A stretch of 64,000 nt of DNA, from assembly GCF_017916325.1 (NCBI RefSeq), contig NC_090165.1:248001-312000 (forward strand), written 5' to 3'. Both the position numbers and the translations under genes were made by a program. The notes beneath the pieces were generated by a model. The model saw only the letters and a list, made by a program, of their open reading frames with translations, was not told the origin of the DNA and made no database searches. Shown in pieces: positions 31,244 through 41,687 of the stretch (position 1 is the stretch's first letter; each line of letters begins with the position of its first letter). The DNA comes from Leishmania martiniquensis. Lineage: Eukaryota > Euglenozoa > Kinetoplastea > Trypanosomatida > Trypanosomatidae.

Positions 31244-32335
31244 ATGCCAAGCGAGCAAGCCATTCCGTTGTACGTGCAGTGCAACCCACTGCTCGACATC
31301 GTTGTTGACGTGGACGATGACTTCTTGAAGCAGTACCACCTGGAGAAGGATTGCGCGTACATCTACGGACCTCAGTACCGCGCTCTATTTGAGACGATAC
31401 TCGCATATGAGACGCTGAGTATCGCGCCTGGTGGCTCTGGGCTCAAGACAGCGCGCGTTGCGCAGTGGGCGTGGAGGAAGGTGCTTCAGAGACCAGGGCA
31501 TGCAATGTACGTGGGATGTGTGGGCAAGGATCAAAACGGTGATCGGATCCGCGCCACCGCAGAGGCGGAAGGTGTCGTGATGCAGCTGGAGGTGAGTGAC
31601 GACAAGTGCAGCGGGCTGTGCGCCGTTTGCAGGAACGGCGACGCTCGCACTCTCATCGCGCACCCGTCATCCGCAAATTTTCTCAGCGACAACTTTGTGA
31701 ATTCCCCTGCAGTGCAAGAGGGGCTGCGCTCGGCCACGCTTGTGTACACGACCGCGTACGCTAGCGTTTCCCGCGTCCAGCAGACACTGCGATTGATGAC
31801 CGGCTCGCGCACACGCACGCTGCCTAATGGCACGAAGCAGCTAACGGCTATGGGCCTCTCCAACAAGCACGTGCTCGAAGACTTTGGCGAGGACCTTGTA
31901 GACGTGCTCGGAAGGGTCGATATCGTCATAGGTAACCAGGAGGAAATGACCGACCTTGCGATGATGCTGCAGTGGGTGCCAAGCGAGATGTCCGACTTGG
32001 AGTTGGTCAAGAAGATTGCGACCGAGATGATGTACGACCAACATGCTGTGCGCCGTGTCATCATGACGCGCGGGGCAGCGCCCATCCTCTACGCCACCAG
32101 CGATGGTGAGACTGGTGAAGTCCCTGCCGTGGCCATCAGGGCTGGCTATACAAAGCTCGTGGCCACCGGCGCGGGTGACGCTTTCGCAGGTGCTTTCCTT
32201 GCTGCCTTCGCGGCCAAGCCTGATGACATGGCCTTCTGCTGTCGACTCGGTGCCCAGGCGGCAACGTTCGTGATTGATCACGGCATCAAAACACTGCCAA
32301 CCGATGAGGCGAGCCTCGCCAACCTGCGTGCATGA
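31244..32335 (+). CDS. Diverged adenosine kinase-like PfkB family protein (363 aa)
   Basis: A tandem paralogue of the upstream adenosine kinase. Seen: VQCNPLLD with Asp18, Arg135 in GDARTLIA, and GAGDAF with Asp312, so the equivalents of Asp16, Arg131 and Asp299 are kept. Two parts of the adenosine site are altered. In GGSGLKTARVAQW, Lys68 replaces the Asn that is nearly universal in this loop, and the NLSAPF segment is replaced by an unrelated stretch (LTAMGLSNKHVLEDF). A likely loop insertion, RTRTLPNGTKQ, precedes that segment. The protein may use a different nucleoside or sugar, be weakly active, or act as a regulatory pseudoenzyme; sequence cannot decide. ATG at 31244 is the only in-frame ATG before the conserved N-terminus, although the frame is open back to 30599. 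Codon use is normal, so this is not a decaying copy. Confidence 0.9.
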   Translation: MPSEQAIPLYVQCNPLLDIVVDVDDDFLKQYHLEKDCAYIYGPQYRALFETILAYETLSIAPGGSGLKTARVAQWAWRKVLQRPGHAMYVGCVGKDQNGDRIRATAEAEGVVMQLEVSDDKCSGLCAVCRNGDARTLIAHPSSANFLSDNFVNSPAVQEGLRSATLVYTTAYASVSRVQQTLRLMTGSRTRTLPNGTKQLTAMGLSNKHVLEDFGEDLVDVLGRVDIVIGNQEEMTDLAMMLQWVPSEMSDLELVKKIATEMMYDQHAVRRVIMTRGAAPILYATSDGETGEVPAVAIRAGYTKLVATGAGDAFAGAFLAAFAAKPDDMAFCCRLGAQAATFVIDHGIKTLPTDEASLANLRA

Positions 32336-35300
32336 TGCCCGAGAGAAGATGCTTGCCAGCCGCCGACGGAAGACAGAAGCAGCACGCGAGCCCTTCTGCT
32401 GGTTCAGCCCCTCCCCCCCTCCCCATACCCTTTCTCTTCGCACGGTGGTCGCAGCTGCGGCATTGCGAGAGCCGCCGTAGTGATCTGCGCTCATTTGTTT
32501 CATCAAGCGGTGTACCTTTTTTTTTCGTGCTATACGTCTTCTCTTTACCGCCACCAAAGCACAGCAACAAAACGCGCCCGTGCCGAATTGCCTCTCCACT
32601 CTCGCGCGCAGGAAGCGGGTACATCCGGAGAGACGTTCACCCCCTTCAAGCGCGCCGACTTACATGAGGGAAGAGAGTGGGGAAGCCGTGCCGAGTGTGT
32701 TCCTGGTGTGATGCGAGTGTACCCTGGGGGCGTGCAGCTCCATCGCCTCCCCCCGCTGCCTCCACTCTTCCGCTGACTCGAACCCCCTTTTACGATTTTC
32801 CTCTGCATTAGCTCATTCACGCTGTGATGGTGCACACAGTGGCGTGATTGTGCACGCCTCGCTCGCGCTGCATGGGCTTCCCGCGCCGGGTGTGCACCGC
32901 TGACCCTACCTCTATGCTCCGGGACGACCAGTTGTGGGCTCTCTGTGCGCGTGTGGATGCCCATGCACGGGCGAGCCCCCTCCGCTTAACACCCCTGCCC
33001 CTGTCGAGGGCGTGCGCATGCAGGAGAGGGAGCAGGGTGCCCCCCCACGGCGACGAACCGACAACAGTGTTCCACCTGCCGCGGCGGGTGTAGGCACGCC
33101 ATCACCACGCGCCCCTCCCTTCATGACACCGACGGAAATGGAAGTCGAGAGCAGCAAGCTCACCAGACAGCCGCTTCGCACTCGAGTAGGATCCTGTGCG
33201 CGGCCCTCGCCTGGATGAGGGCGTACCGTACACCCGTCTCCGTGTGGCGCGAGCGGCGCAGCACGACCGCGAAAAGGGGGCAGAGGGTGGGGGGCAGCCA
33301 CAGCCGGCGGGGCGTATTGACCCGACTGGAGGGTTGTCGCTACATCTGCGACGGCCTGAGTTCAGTCGCGGCGCACCGCGGCGGCTTCGGGTGAGCTGTG
33401 AATGCGTGTGCACATTCTCGTTGACGCGCTCGAGTGCAGAGGAAGGCGTGATGAGACGGTAAAGTGCCCCCTTCGCGCCTCTCCACCGCCACCGCGGCAC
33501 TCCGTTGAGCTTTAACGGCACCGAGGGTCATATGTATGGAGTCTTGCTTGCGGATACGCGCGTGCGCATATGTGCGTGTGCGTGTGGGGGGGCAGCGAGG
33601 ACACGTTTGAGACTACAGCGACCGCGGCGAGGGTCGTCGGCTTTTGGTGGCGACAGGCGCTAGCTTGACATCGCGACCCTACGTTGTCACCGTCGAATTC
33701 GCTCACCCACTCCTGACTTTCATCGTTTCTGCGCGCATGCGTTGCGCTGCATCTGTGGTGGCGCCCCTGTACGCTCATGTGCTCTAAGTGGTTGCCGGGG
33801 ACAGAGGTGTCTGCGTCGTGCCGTTTCCCTTCGCTTTTCGTCTGCGCGCCATCGCCCGTGGCCCTCTCTTTCTTAGGGTGGCTACGCTGAAATGGGTAGA
33901 TGCGCATACAACTGCGAGGGCGCACTGTAGACAATGAGCGCTGACGACGAGCGCTCTCTCTCGGTCTCTCCACGCCTCCCTTTTTTGTCGTTCTCCCCGC
34001 GAAGGCAGCGGGTGCGCGTGCCAGTGCCCGGGGAGGGTAGGGACTGCATAGGCTTCTTCGCCTTTCTTTAGCCCCCCTCCTCCTCTCGCCTGTGTTTGCA
34101 CGGATCCCTCTGGGCATAGCGGTGCGATGAGATGGGGAGACGATTGCACTGTGCCCAGCGGAGGCGTGAGGTCGCTTCAGTCTACCGGGTGTACGTGTGG
34201 GCTGCATCGTTGGGAGCGGAACGCGGCGGCCTTCCCGCCCTTCCCGTCGTTTGTGCGGCCTGTGCCTTCCGAGTCAGTCCCGCCCATCCGGCCCCATTTG
34301 GCGCCTCCGCTGGGTGAGACGGGAAGCTGGTAGGGTAGGCGGCGCCGCACTGCTCACAGTGGACCAACACCATGGATATACGCGCAGCTGTTTGCTGTGG
34401 ACGGGGCGCGCTGTATTCCTGCCGGGATGGGCTTGGCGTGAGCGGAGCGACCGTGTACACCCACCCATGGGCTAGATTGACCGAGGCGCATGTGCTGACT
34501 CAGTAAGGGCCCTCGGGGCCCCGTTTCTCCTCCCTATCACTGTCCTCTTCGTCTGACGCTGCCAAGGGAGAAGCGATGCTTGCCAGAATGTGCGTGTGAG
34601 CGCACGCCGGTGCTTTGCGCTATCGCATGTCTGCTGCTCAGTGTATGCTTTAATCCTTTGGTGTGCGGATTGTAATGGTGCCAGTGAGAGTGCGGGCGTA
34701 TCTCTGAGAGGGGAGTGCGGAGTCAGGACGTCTTTGTGCATCGCTTGTCTCACCCTGTGTTGAAACGATGTGCTTTTCTCTCTCTGTCTCTCTCCGTGCG
34801 TCGTGCAGGCTGTCCCTCCTCTTTGCTTGCTCCTCTTGTGCTCTCATTCGAGAGGGAAAGCGAAAATTTTTTTCAGTGCTCCCAGCGCTCGTGCCAGCCT
34901 TAGACATCGCGGCAACAGCAAACGGAAGCCATGCAGAAGAAACGGTCATGCTTGCGTTTGAGTACCGACCCCAGGCTTGCGTGCACACATTTTCTTGTCT
35001 GCCTCTTGAGCCTATCACTCGTGGGAGACGGGGCCGCGTCTCGCCCGCACCTGAAAGTCCCGCCCACCTCACTACAAAGGGTATCATGATGCTTGCCCTG
35101 TAGAGGGCCTGAAGCGTGGGGCGCTCGCTCACCTCGGCTAGGGTGCCGTACTGCTCTTCAGGGGAGCATGACCTCTGCCCCCCGTCGTCTCCCTCCTCCT
35201 CTTCATCGTATCGCATGCGGCGCTGCACTCTCTCCTTCCTTATGGACTCCTAATCTGCTCACTTGGGCCGCCTTCACATCCACGCCTGCCCCTGTCCCAA

Positions 35301-36909
35301 CGCGCCCTTCTCGCCGGTTACGCCCACTCACATGCCATTCACCCTGCCGCTCTTCGGCTGACCGATCCTCATGTTGGTGTGATTCAGATATTTTGTGCGT
35401 GTCTGCACCCCTTCCCGCATTGCTGCCCCTGTATGCGCTCTGCTCACACTTGAGGCCGCCCCCACTCCTCCTCCCTTCCTCCCTCCGTCCCTCCATCCAC
35501 CACTTTTCTCTCTAGCGAAAGGCAGTTTTCCTCTTGGCAAGCCGCATCTGGTTCCCCTGGAGGCCTTCCCTCTCGCACCCTTTTCTCCACCGCGAACCGT
35601 CTGCTCGGCGCACGCAGAAGAGCAGGTGGAGCGCACTAGCACAGCTTCACGCGTGCACCTCTCCCCTCTTTGCCGCGCATTCTTCATCGCGGGCCCGCTC
35701 GCACTCGCGCACACACGAACGCGGCCCATCGTGCCTGAGAACGTGCGCAGTGGTCGGTGCTGTGCCCCTGTGTGCGACCACTGAAAGGCGGGGAAAAAGT
35801 GGTGGGGACTGCCACAAGCGCAACGTGCACTGCAGTGGGCAGGTGCTCTTCGCTTTCTTTGTGTTGATTTTTTGTTTAGTTTCACTGTATCTTTTCGCTC
35901 TCGATTCCCCTCTGCAGCGTTCATAGAGGACCGTCAAGAGTACCGCTGACACTGCGCCGCGCCAAACGCGGGACGATAGCCGGAGAGAGTGAGGGACGTC
36001 GCAAAGGGCGAGCCGCCGCCCCTTTTCCCTCCTCCAGATTCCAGCGCAACGCTATCACCCCGCAGGCGCATCTACTCGATCATTCAACAACTGTCTCCTC
36101 GCCTTCCGTTCTCTCCGCTCCTCAGAAATCATATCTTGTTGTCCATCGAATTGGTGTATCGCGTGTGCGCTTCGTCCACGTACTCGGTCTTGTGAGCTCG
36201 TTGCGCCGACTGCTTCGCTGACAAGTCGCACGCCCCCTTGAACCTTCCCACCGGACAGACCGACTACCCCCGTCCCCCTTTCCGCCACCACGACCACATT
36301 CTCGCCATCCTGCGTCTGTGTCGCAGACTCGATTGCCGACTCACTTCTTTTTGCTGTTTGCTCTGTGTGCGCGCGTACGCTCGCCTCCGGCGCGAGGGGC
36401 ACCACCTCACCCGTGCTCGATTCTCCCCTCACCCCTCCCCTTTCATCTGCTTTCCTCCCTCAGCCTTCTCTCTCTCTCCTGCGCTTGGTTTCGATTCACC
36501 CAGCATCGCCTCCCCTTTTTTCTCCCCCGTTTTGCCACGCACACATCTCTTTTTGTTCCCACCCCGTTCCTTCTTTGTTTGGCTTATATTTTAGCGCGTA
36601 CTTATTGCCGCGGCGGCTCCCTTTTTCTGCTTGGTCGCTCCCTCGCCCGCACACCCTCGCTGGCGCTCTGATCTTGCGTCTCTGCACGCCCTGGCTGCCA
36701 TCGCATGCTGCCGCGCGCATTGTTCTTCGAAGTCTCAACACCCTTTCCCCTCGACCTCCTTCCAGAGGGCGCACCAGAGAATCGTCGCCCTTCCGCGTTC
36801 ATCTCTGCTTTTTTTTTGCACCTGTCTCTCTCTTTCTCCCTTTGGTTTGGTGCGGTGACCACTTTCGGACCAAAGGAGGGCGCACGCTCTTTCCCTCCGT
36901 GCGTACACA
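32336..36909. other. Long intergenic region (4.6 kb) with dispersed repeat
   Basis: The first 450 bp look like a 3' UTR. From about 32850 to 34650 the sequence loses its pyrimidine bias and becomes GC-rich and mixed, as in retroposon remnants. It includes the near-identical repeat 33945-34372. From about 35150 to 36900 it is again strongly C/T-rich, and T runs near 36806-36815 probably serve splicing of the next gene. Open frames here have no family features and I call no gene. Confidence 0.55.
33945..34372 (-). repeat. Dispersed repeat, left copy (pair of 63573-64000)
   Basis: 428 bp matching 63573-64000 in the same orientation at a constant offset of 29,628 bp, with one mismatch seen (A at 34179, G at 63807). 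To the left the match continues with one further mismatch to about 33938. To the right it reaches the window edge in the other copy. At the right copy it directly adjoins an antisense SIDER-like element, so it is given the minus orientation as probable retroelement sequence. No SIDER-like core is visible beside this left copy. Confidence 0.9.
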
Positions 36910-38892
36910 ATGGAGGACTCGCCACCTCCACAGCCGTATGAGGAGCCGATGGGCCTTTTCGGCAGTGAAAAGGACTCATTGCAGTCAGTAGAGCTGCACT
37001 ACGAAACTGTGAGCGACAAGGAAGCAGAGCCCACGCAGCCGCGGCCCGAGGAGCCTCGTGATGCTGTCTACGCGACGTATCGCGGCGCATCGGGAGTATC
37101 AGCAAACCTGGCGGCAAGCCGCAATGGCCGAAACAGCACCAGCAGCAGTCCGCAAAGGCCGTTCGACAAGAATCGGTTCTCGAGCGCCAACGGCGCAGCA
37201 AATGGTACACCGCCGAAGGGCGGCCGCCTCTCGCTGGCGGCGATGGCGGCTTCTTTCGGAATGCCGAGCCGCAGCTGTGATGCGATGAATCAACACTTCC
37301 TGCCGAAATCGCCGCAATATGGTGAGTGTAGCGGCAACGGGGCCATGTTTGCTAACGGCGGGCAGGCAACGGGACAAGGCGACACGCACCTGGCCACAGG
37401 GAGTCGGCCAGAGGTGGTTCTTCATTCCCCCACTTCCCTCTCTCGCCGTCGCCGCCAGACCTCCAAATCGAAGTCTTCAGCCAACAGGGCCGTCTCTGCT
37501 TCTCCAGAACATCCCGATGAGGCCGTGCTGCCAACAGCCAGCATGCAGGAGGAGGTGAAGCGCTACATGAGCGCGGTCGTGCAGCAGCATACGATGACGC
37601 TGGCCGCGTGGGAGAAGCGCGTCTTCATAGCGGAGGCGTATTCGAGTAAGCCGCTACGAACTGGCGGCAGGCCTGCGCCTGCGCGGTCGCAGGATGTTGA
37701 TTTTCTTGAACGCATCGAGCGCAGCCTCGACAGCTACCTCCATCAACTCGAGGATGCCAAGTCGCTGCTGCTGCAGAGGTGCGAGGAGGTGCTGCGGGCA
37801 ATGCCGTGCCAGCAAAGAGACGTTGAGGAGTGGCAAGAATACTGCAGTCGCCTGTACCACACACTGAGCGACTTCGCCGTACGGGAAAACCTGATGCGCT
37901 TTCGAGTGCGGAAAGTGCTGAGTGCAGGGCTGGAGAGCCTCACGTGGCCTCATGCTCACACCCGCACTGCATCTTCGCGGGCGTCTAGCGCGCGTGGCGC
38001 GCGCTCGTGTAGCCGCGGAAGCGCAAGCCCCCGTACGAGCCTGAGGCCCGCATCGCGCGGAGCATCGATGCCGACCACACCGCGACAGCGGAAGCCAGCG
38101 GCCGTCGCAGAGGTGTCGCAGCCGAGCGTGCTGACAGCAAGCAACGGTGCTCTTTCCCCGTACGCTCGGCATCCAGTGCCAGCAAGCTTGGTGCGGCGCA
38201 GCAACGGTGTCATTAGACCGGGACACAGTGGCAACGCCAGTCCTGTACAGGCGAGCGCTACTTCGGTAGATTTGCTGCGCTGCCCAAGGCCGAGAGGTGG
38301 CCATAGCTCGGGCCGCGCAGCCAGGTCGCCTAGATCACCGTCTTCGGCACGCGCACTCTCTCAGGCGGCTCAGCCGCAGCGGTTGCTCCCCTCACATTCT
38401 GACAGGGCTTCGCCGCGGCCCTCGTGTCCCGGTAACACGTACGATAGTAAAATGCCGTATGCTCGCTTGTCACCGCACCGCCTCACTGCCCCTTTCAGCC
38501 CCCTGCGCGGCCTGCACCTCCCCATGGCTGCACTGCGGACGCCCGACGTCGAGGAAGCAGCGTCTTGCAGTGCCTCTCCCTCGCATGGCTCTTCGGCGCT
38601 ATCTCCTACTGGTCAGCCTGCCGCTGCGCCGCCACAGCTTGGCTCCAACTCTCCTCGGGGCACCACCGCTGGAAAGACAGCGTCGTCTATGGTCCCAGCA
38701 TCACATTCTTTTCGGCACCGGCAGCTGCTGGAGACGATTGACTACTACGAGAAGAACGCATCTGCCCTGCAGCGGGATGACCTGCAGTCTGCGCGGGCGT
38801 GCTTCTACGAGCTGTACGGGGAGCAGACGGGCTTGCGTGAGTACTGCCAGTGGATCGATAATGTCGCCATGAAGGCTCTGCATGGGGCGTAG
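36910..38892 (+). CDS. Hypothetical Ser/Arg-rich, largely disordered protein (660 aa)
   Basis: I recognise no family. Seen: an acidic N-terminus (1-60), a Ser/Asn/Gly-rich section, then a helical region (about 210-340) with EEVKRYMSAVVQQHTMTLAAWEKRV and LERIERSLDSYLHQLEDAK. A long Ser/Arg/Pro-rich low-complexity tract follows (about 345-590). A short, well-ordered C-terminal region (about 595-660) contains HRQLLETIDYYEKNASALQRDD and DNVAMKALHGA. The two helical parts are likely to be the conserved ones; the rest resembles phosphorylated scaffold or cytoskeletal proteins. ATG at 36910 is the first in frame, and a C/T tract precedes it. Function unknown. Confidence 0.82.
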   Translation: MEDSPPPQPYEEPMGLFGSEKDSLQSVELHYETVSDKEAEPTQPRPEEPRDAVYATYRGASGVSANLAASRNGRNSTSSSPQRPFDKNRFSSANGAANGTPPKGGRLSLAAMAASFGMPSRSCDAMNQHFLPKSPQYGECSGNGAMFANGGQATGQGDTHLATGSRPEVVLHSPTSLSRRRRQTSKSKSSANRAVSASPEHPDEAVLPTASMQEEVKRYMSAVVQQHTMTLAAWEKRVFIAEAYSSKPLRTGGRPAPARSQDVDFLERIERSLDSYLHQLEDAKSLLLQRCEEVLRAMPCQQRDVEEWQEYCSRLYHTLSDFAVRENLMRFRVRKVLSAGLESLTWPHAHTRTASSRASSARGARSCSRGSASPRTSLRPASRGASMPTTPRQRKPAAVAEVSQPSVLTASNGALSPYARHPVPASLVRRSNGVIRPGHSGNASPVQASATSVDLLRCPRPRGGHSSGRAARSPRSPSSARALSQAAQPQRLLPSHSDRASPRPSCPGNTYDSKMPYARLSPHRLTAPFSPLRGLHLPMAALRTPDVEEAASCSASPSHGSSALSPTGQPAAAPPQLGSNSPRGTTAGKTASSMVPASHSFRHRQLLETIDYYEKNASALQRDDLQSARACFYELYGEQTGLREYCQWIDNVAMKALHGA

Positions 38893-40449
38893 CGCGCGCA
38901 AATTCATTCGTTCTATGGTGGGGGATGCAGAGACACGAGCAGCGCCATGTGCTGCAACGCCGATCCGCCGCGCGACGACGACGCCGCTGCCGTGGAAGCG
39001 CTCCGAGATGTCGCGGGGGCTGGCCCGCGAGGGCTTCACATTTACGAGACGTGTAACGGTGCTACGGCGCTGCTACAGGTGGTGATGCGCAGGAATCTGA
39101 GCTTCTTCGCGTGGTTGTGCCTCGCAGACGGGCTCAGGGGAGGGTCATGGGCTTTGTAATGGGCGTAAGGCTGCGCAAGCGCCTCTGCGCGCATGTGCTC
39201 TTCGGCCCGTGGGCACGCGCCAAAGAGCACAGCCGAGGACACCGCATGAGGGCGTCAGAGGGGATGGGCGAAACAGGCTCCGGACCAGAGAGCCCCTTTG
39301 GTCGACTAAGGACTGAGCGAAGGTGTGAAGTAAAGGGATGGGAGTCGGTGAGGACAACGCAACGGACTCTTTGCGAGTTTTTTTTTCACTCTTCGAAAGG
39401 CCCTTCGCGTGGCCCTTTTCTTTCCTCTTTGAATGACAGTACTTCGATCTTGCGTTTGCCGCCAACTTTTTGTTCTGGTTTCAAATTTTTGTATCTTTCG
39501 CTCTCTCGATATGCGTGCGTGTGTGGGGCTCTCCCGCTGTGGCCTCTCTTTCCCTCTGCAGCCCTCGTGCTCCCCCCTCCTTCCCTCCCGCGATCAGGGT
39601 TATGCCTGTGCGTATCCTGTACTCCCTTTCCCTAGCTGTAAGGGAACCTCGTTTTCTTCGCTTTGCAGTGTCCCTTGGCTTCCCCCTTTTTTGTTTGTTC
39701 TTGACATGTAGGTGTCTCTATGCCGATAGCGTGCGCTTTCGAGTCAGTGGAGCCCATGGCGGTAGCGGCCCTGGCACGGTTGCTGCCAGTGCGAACCGCT
39801 ACGCCAGCCATGGCGTCTTCGTCTCTTTCTCTCTCATGTCCAAACATTTCGATTTGCTTGCGCTTCGGTATAGACTAGGACGGCTTCTTTTCTTTGTATT
39901 GAGTGAGCAAGTTGTTGGTACACGTGCGTCTCTCTCTCTCTGTGCTTGTGTATGTGTACGATAATGCATGCGTTCAACTTTTGTCGCTCTTTTTTTACCT
40001 TTTTTTGTGTGTGTTTGCTGTGCGGTATGCCGAGCGCCCGAAAACCGCCTTCGCTCCCTCCTCCATCATCTCCCCACATAGCGCTCCGCTATCCGCAACG
40101 GCACCGACCGCGTTCGTTGCCGATGATCTCCTCGTTTAGGGGGGGGCGCCTTTGGCGTTGCGGCACCCCTCCCCCTCTTTCACGCACACTCACCCACACA
40201 AAATGTCCATTTTTTCTTGTTTTGACGGCTTTTGCTCGTTTGTCTTTGGCATTTCTCTCTCTGTATGGGAATGTCTCTTTGTGTGTATGGCCGAGAAAAA
40301 GCACATATGTATCAGCTCGAACTGGCGGTCAATGGCGCGAGGTGAACGTCCTGCTGGTGAGCAGCGGCCACCCCAGCCATCCACCCTCCCCACTCACCCA
40401 CATGCACATTCACACACGGAAAAAAAAGCCCGAAAGCCTGTAGTTCTGT

Positions 40450-40870
40450 CCCTGTAGAGTCCCAGCGCCGATGCCGTGCGCACCGGCACACAGCGTGGAT
40501 GGTGGCGAGACGCCCACGTGACGCATTCCGGGTCACAGTGCGGGCGCACCAAAAGCAACACTACCTCTCTCGCCTCCTCGGCCAGAGAATCAACCCTGCC
40601 AGTGCTGGCGCGGATGGCACCGATAGCCGCGCGAACGCAAATGTGTACAGCCTTCTTCGGTAGAGATGAGGCTCGTAAACTTGCCACTTCCCTATCGACA
40701 TTGCTCATCCGCATGCTTTTGAAGGGTGGGAAACTCATCTTGCAGCAGCAGCGCAGCATCCGCCAATGCATTGGCGCGTGCGCTCTTGGCGATATGCTTG
40801 GCGGAGGTTGCGAATTTTGCGGTCAGCCCCTGGTGCTCTCCTCCTTTTTTTCTTTGGCGCCTCCTTCCCA
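40450..40870. other. Protein-like but broken segment inside a 3' UTR
   Basis: Composition is balanced, unlike the flanks. On the minus strand one frame reads about 44 residues, including TAKFATSAKHIAKSARANAL and an Ala/Leu/Gln-rich helix-like continuation, to a stop near 40698. The neighbouring frame then continues with LPKKAVHICVRAAIGAIRAS and onward to about 40460. On the + strand a frame from ATG 40614 reads about 105 residues. None matches a family known to me. It could be a degenerate gene or retroposon, a short lineage-specific gene, or chance. Confidence 0.3.
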
Positions 40871-41344
40871 CTATCTTGCTGACGGTCCTCTCATTTCTGT
40901 ACTATTGCGGCGACTGAATGGGCACCCATAACCACTATCGCTCCTCTGTCGCGCAGATTTCACAGTCGGCGGTGCACAAACACTCACGCGCCTCTGCGTC
41001 TCTCTACGTGCTTGTGTGCGTGTGTGCTTTATAGCTGACAAGTTTTGCGTCCACAAGCGTCGCTCGCGAACACTCACACATTTTCAGCTGCTCCTTTCCC
41101 ACTTTCGTTTTTTCACCGCGCGTGCCCTGCAGATCTCCCGCGACGCTTTCGTCCCTCAGTCGCTCACCTATACAGGCCGGCTCTCCATACCCTTCCTTCC
41201 ATTCCTCTGGCATTGCTACAGATCGTAGAGAGAAATCGGTGCGTGTGTGTGGGGAGAGTCGATCAAAGCTGCGGAGTTACTTATCCTGGAGAGCAGTGAC
41301 ACCACCGCCATCAGCAGCAGCAGCAGCGGTGATGTGCGCTCTCT

Positions 41345-41407
41345 GAGGCCCTTCCGTTTCTCCCTTCACTCTCCTCCCGGCCCCTCCGACTTCACTTTGA
41401 TACGCAG
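41345..41407 (+). promoter_or_regulatory. Candidate polypyrimidine tract and trans-splice acceptor for the HECT ligase
   Basis: A C/T-rich block of about 55 nt is followed by TACGCAG with AG at 41406-41407. It would give a 5' UTR of about 280 nt. Further C/T tracts closer to the ATG (41540-41670) are alternatives. Confidence 0.35.
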
Positions 41408-41687
41408 TCTCATCACGCCTCACAGCTCACTTCGAAAGGTCTTCTGAGAGGGAGAGGCGAAACAGAGGGGCCACTCCTCTGCACAGTGGTGAGAACGCGC
41501 CCACACGCACACACACGGAGCGACTCGCGCTCGCTTTCTATTTTCCCTTTCGGCGTCGTCTGGCTGACTTCTGTGTAGCTCTGTTTCTCCAGTCCTTCCA
41601 CACTTCTTCCCTCTGCGCTCGGCTTCGGCTTGCCTGGCACTCTTCTGCATATTTCTGCGAGGCTCTTTCCCATTTCACACGTAGAGG

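Larger units (their letters stand above)
38893..41687. other. Intergenic spacer (2.8 kb), with an odd protein-like segment at 40450-40870
   Basis: Most is T- and C-rich UTR-type sequence. About 40450-40870 is different: not pyrimidine-biased, with protein-like frames on both strands broken by stops (see findings). A C/T tract at 41345-41400 precedes the HECT gene. Confidence 0.55.

Noticed and set aside
32850..33540. Possible further SIDER-like element
   Set aside because: The composition is GC-rich and mixed as in the other repeats, but I could not match it to any other position in the window.
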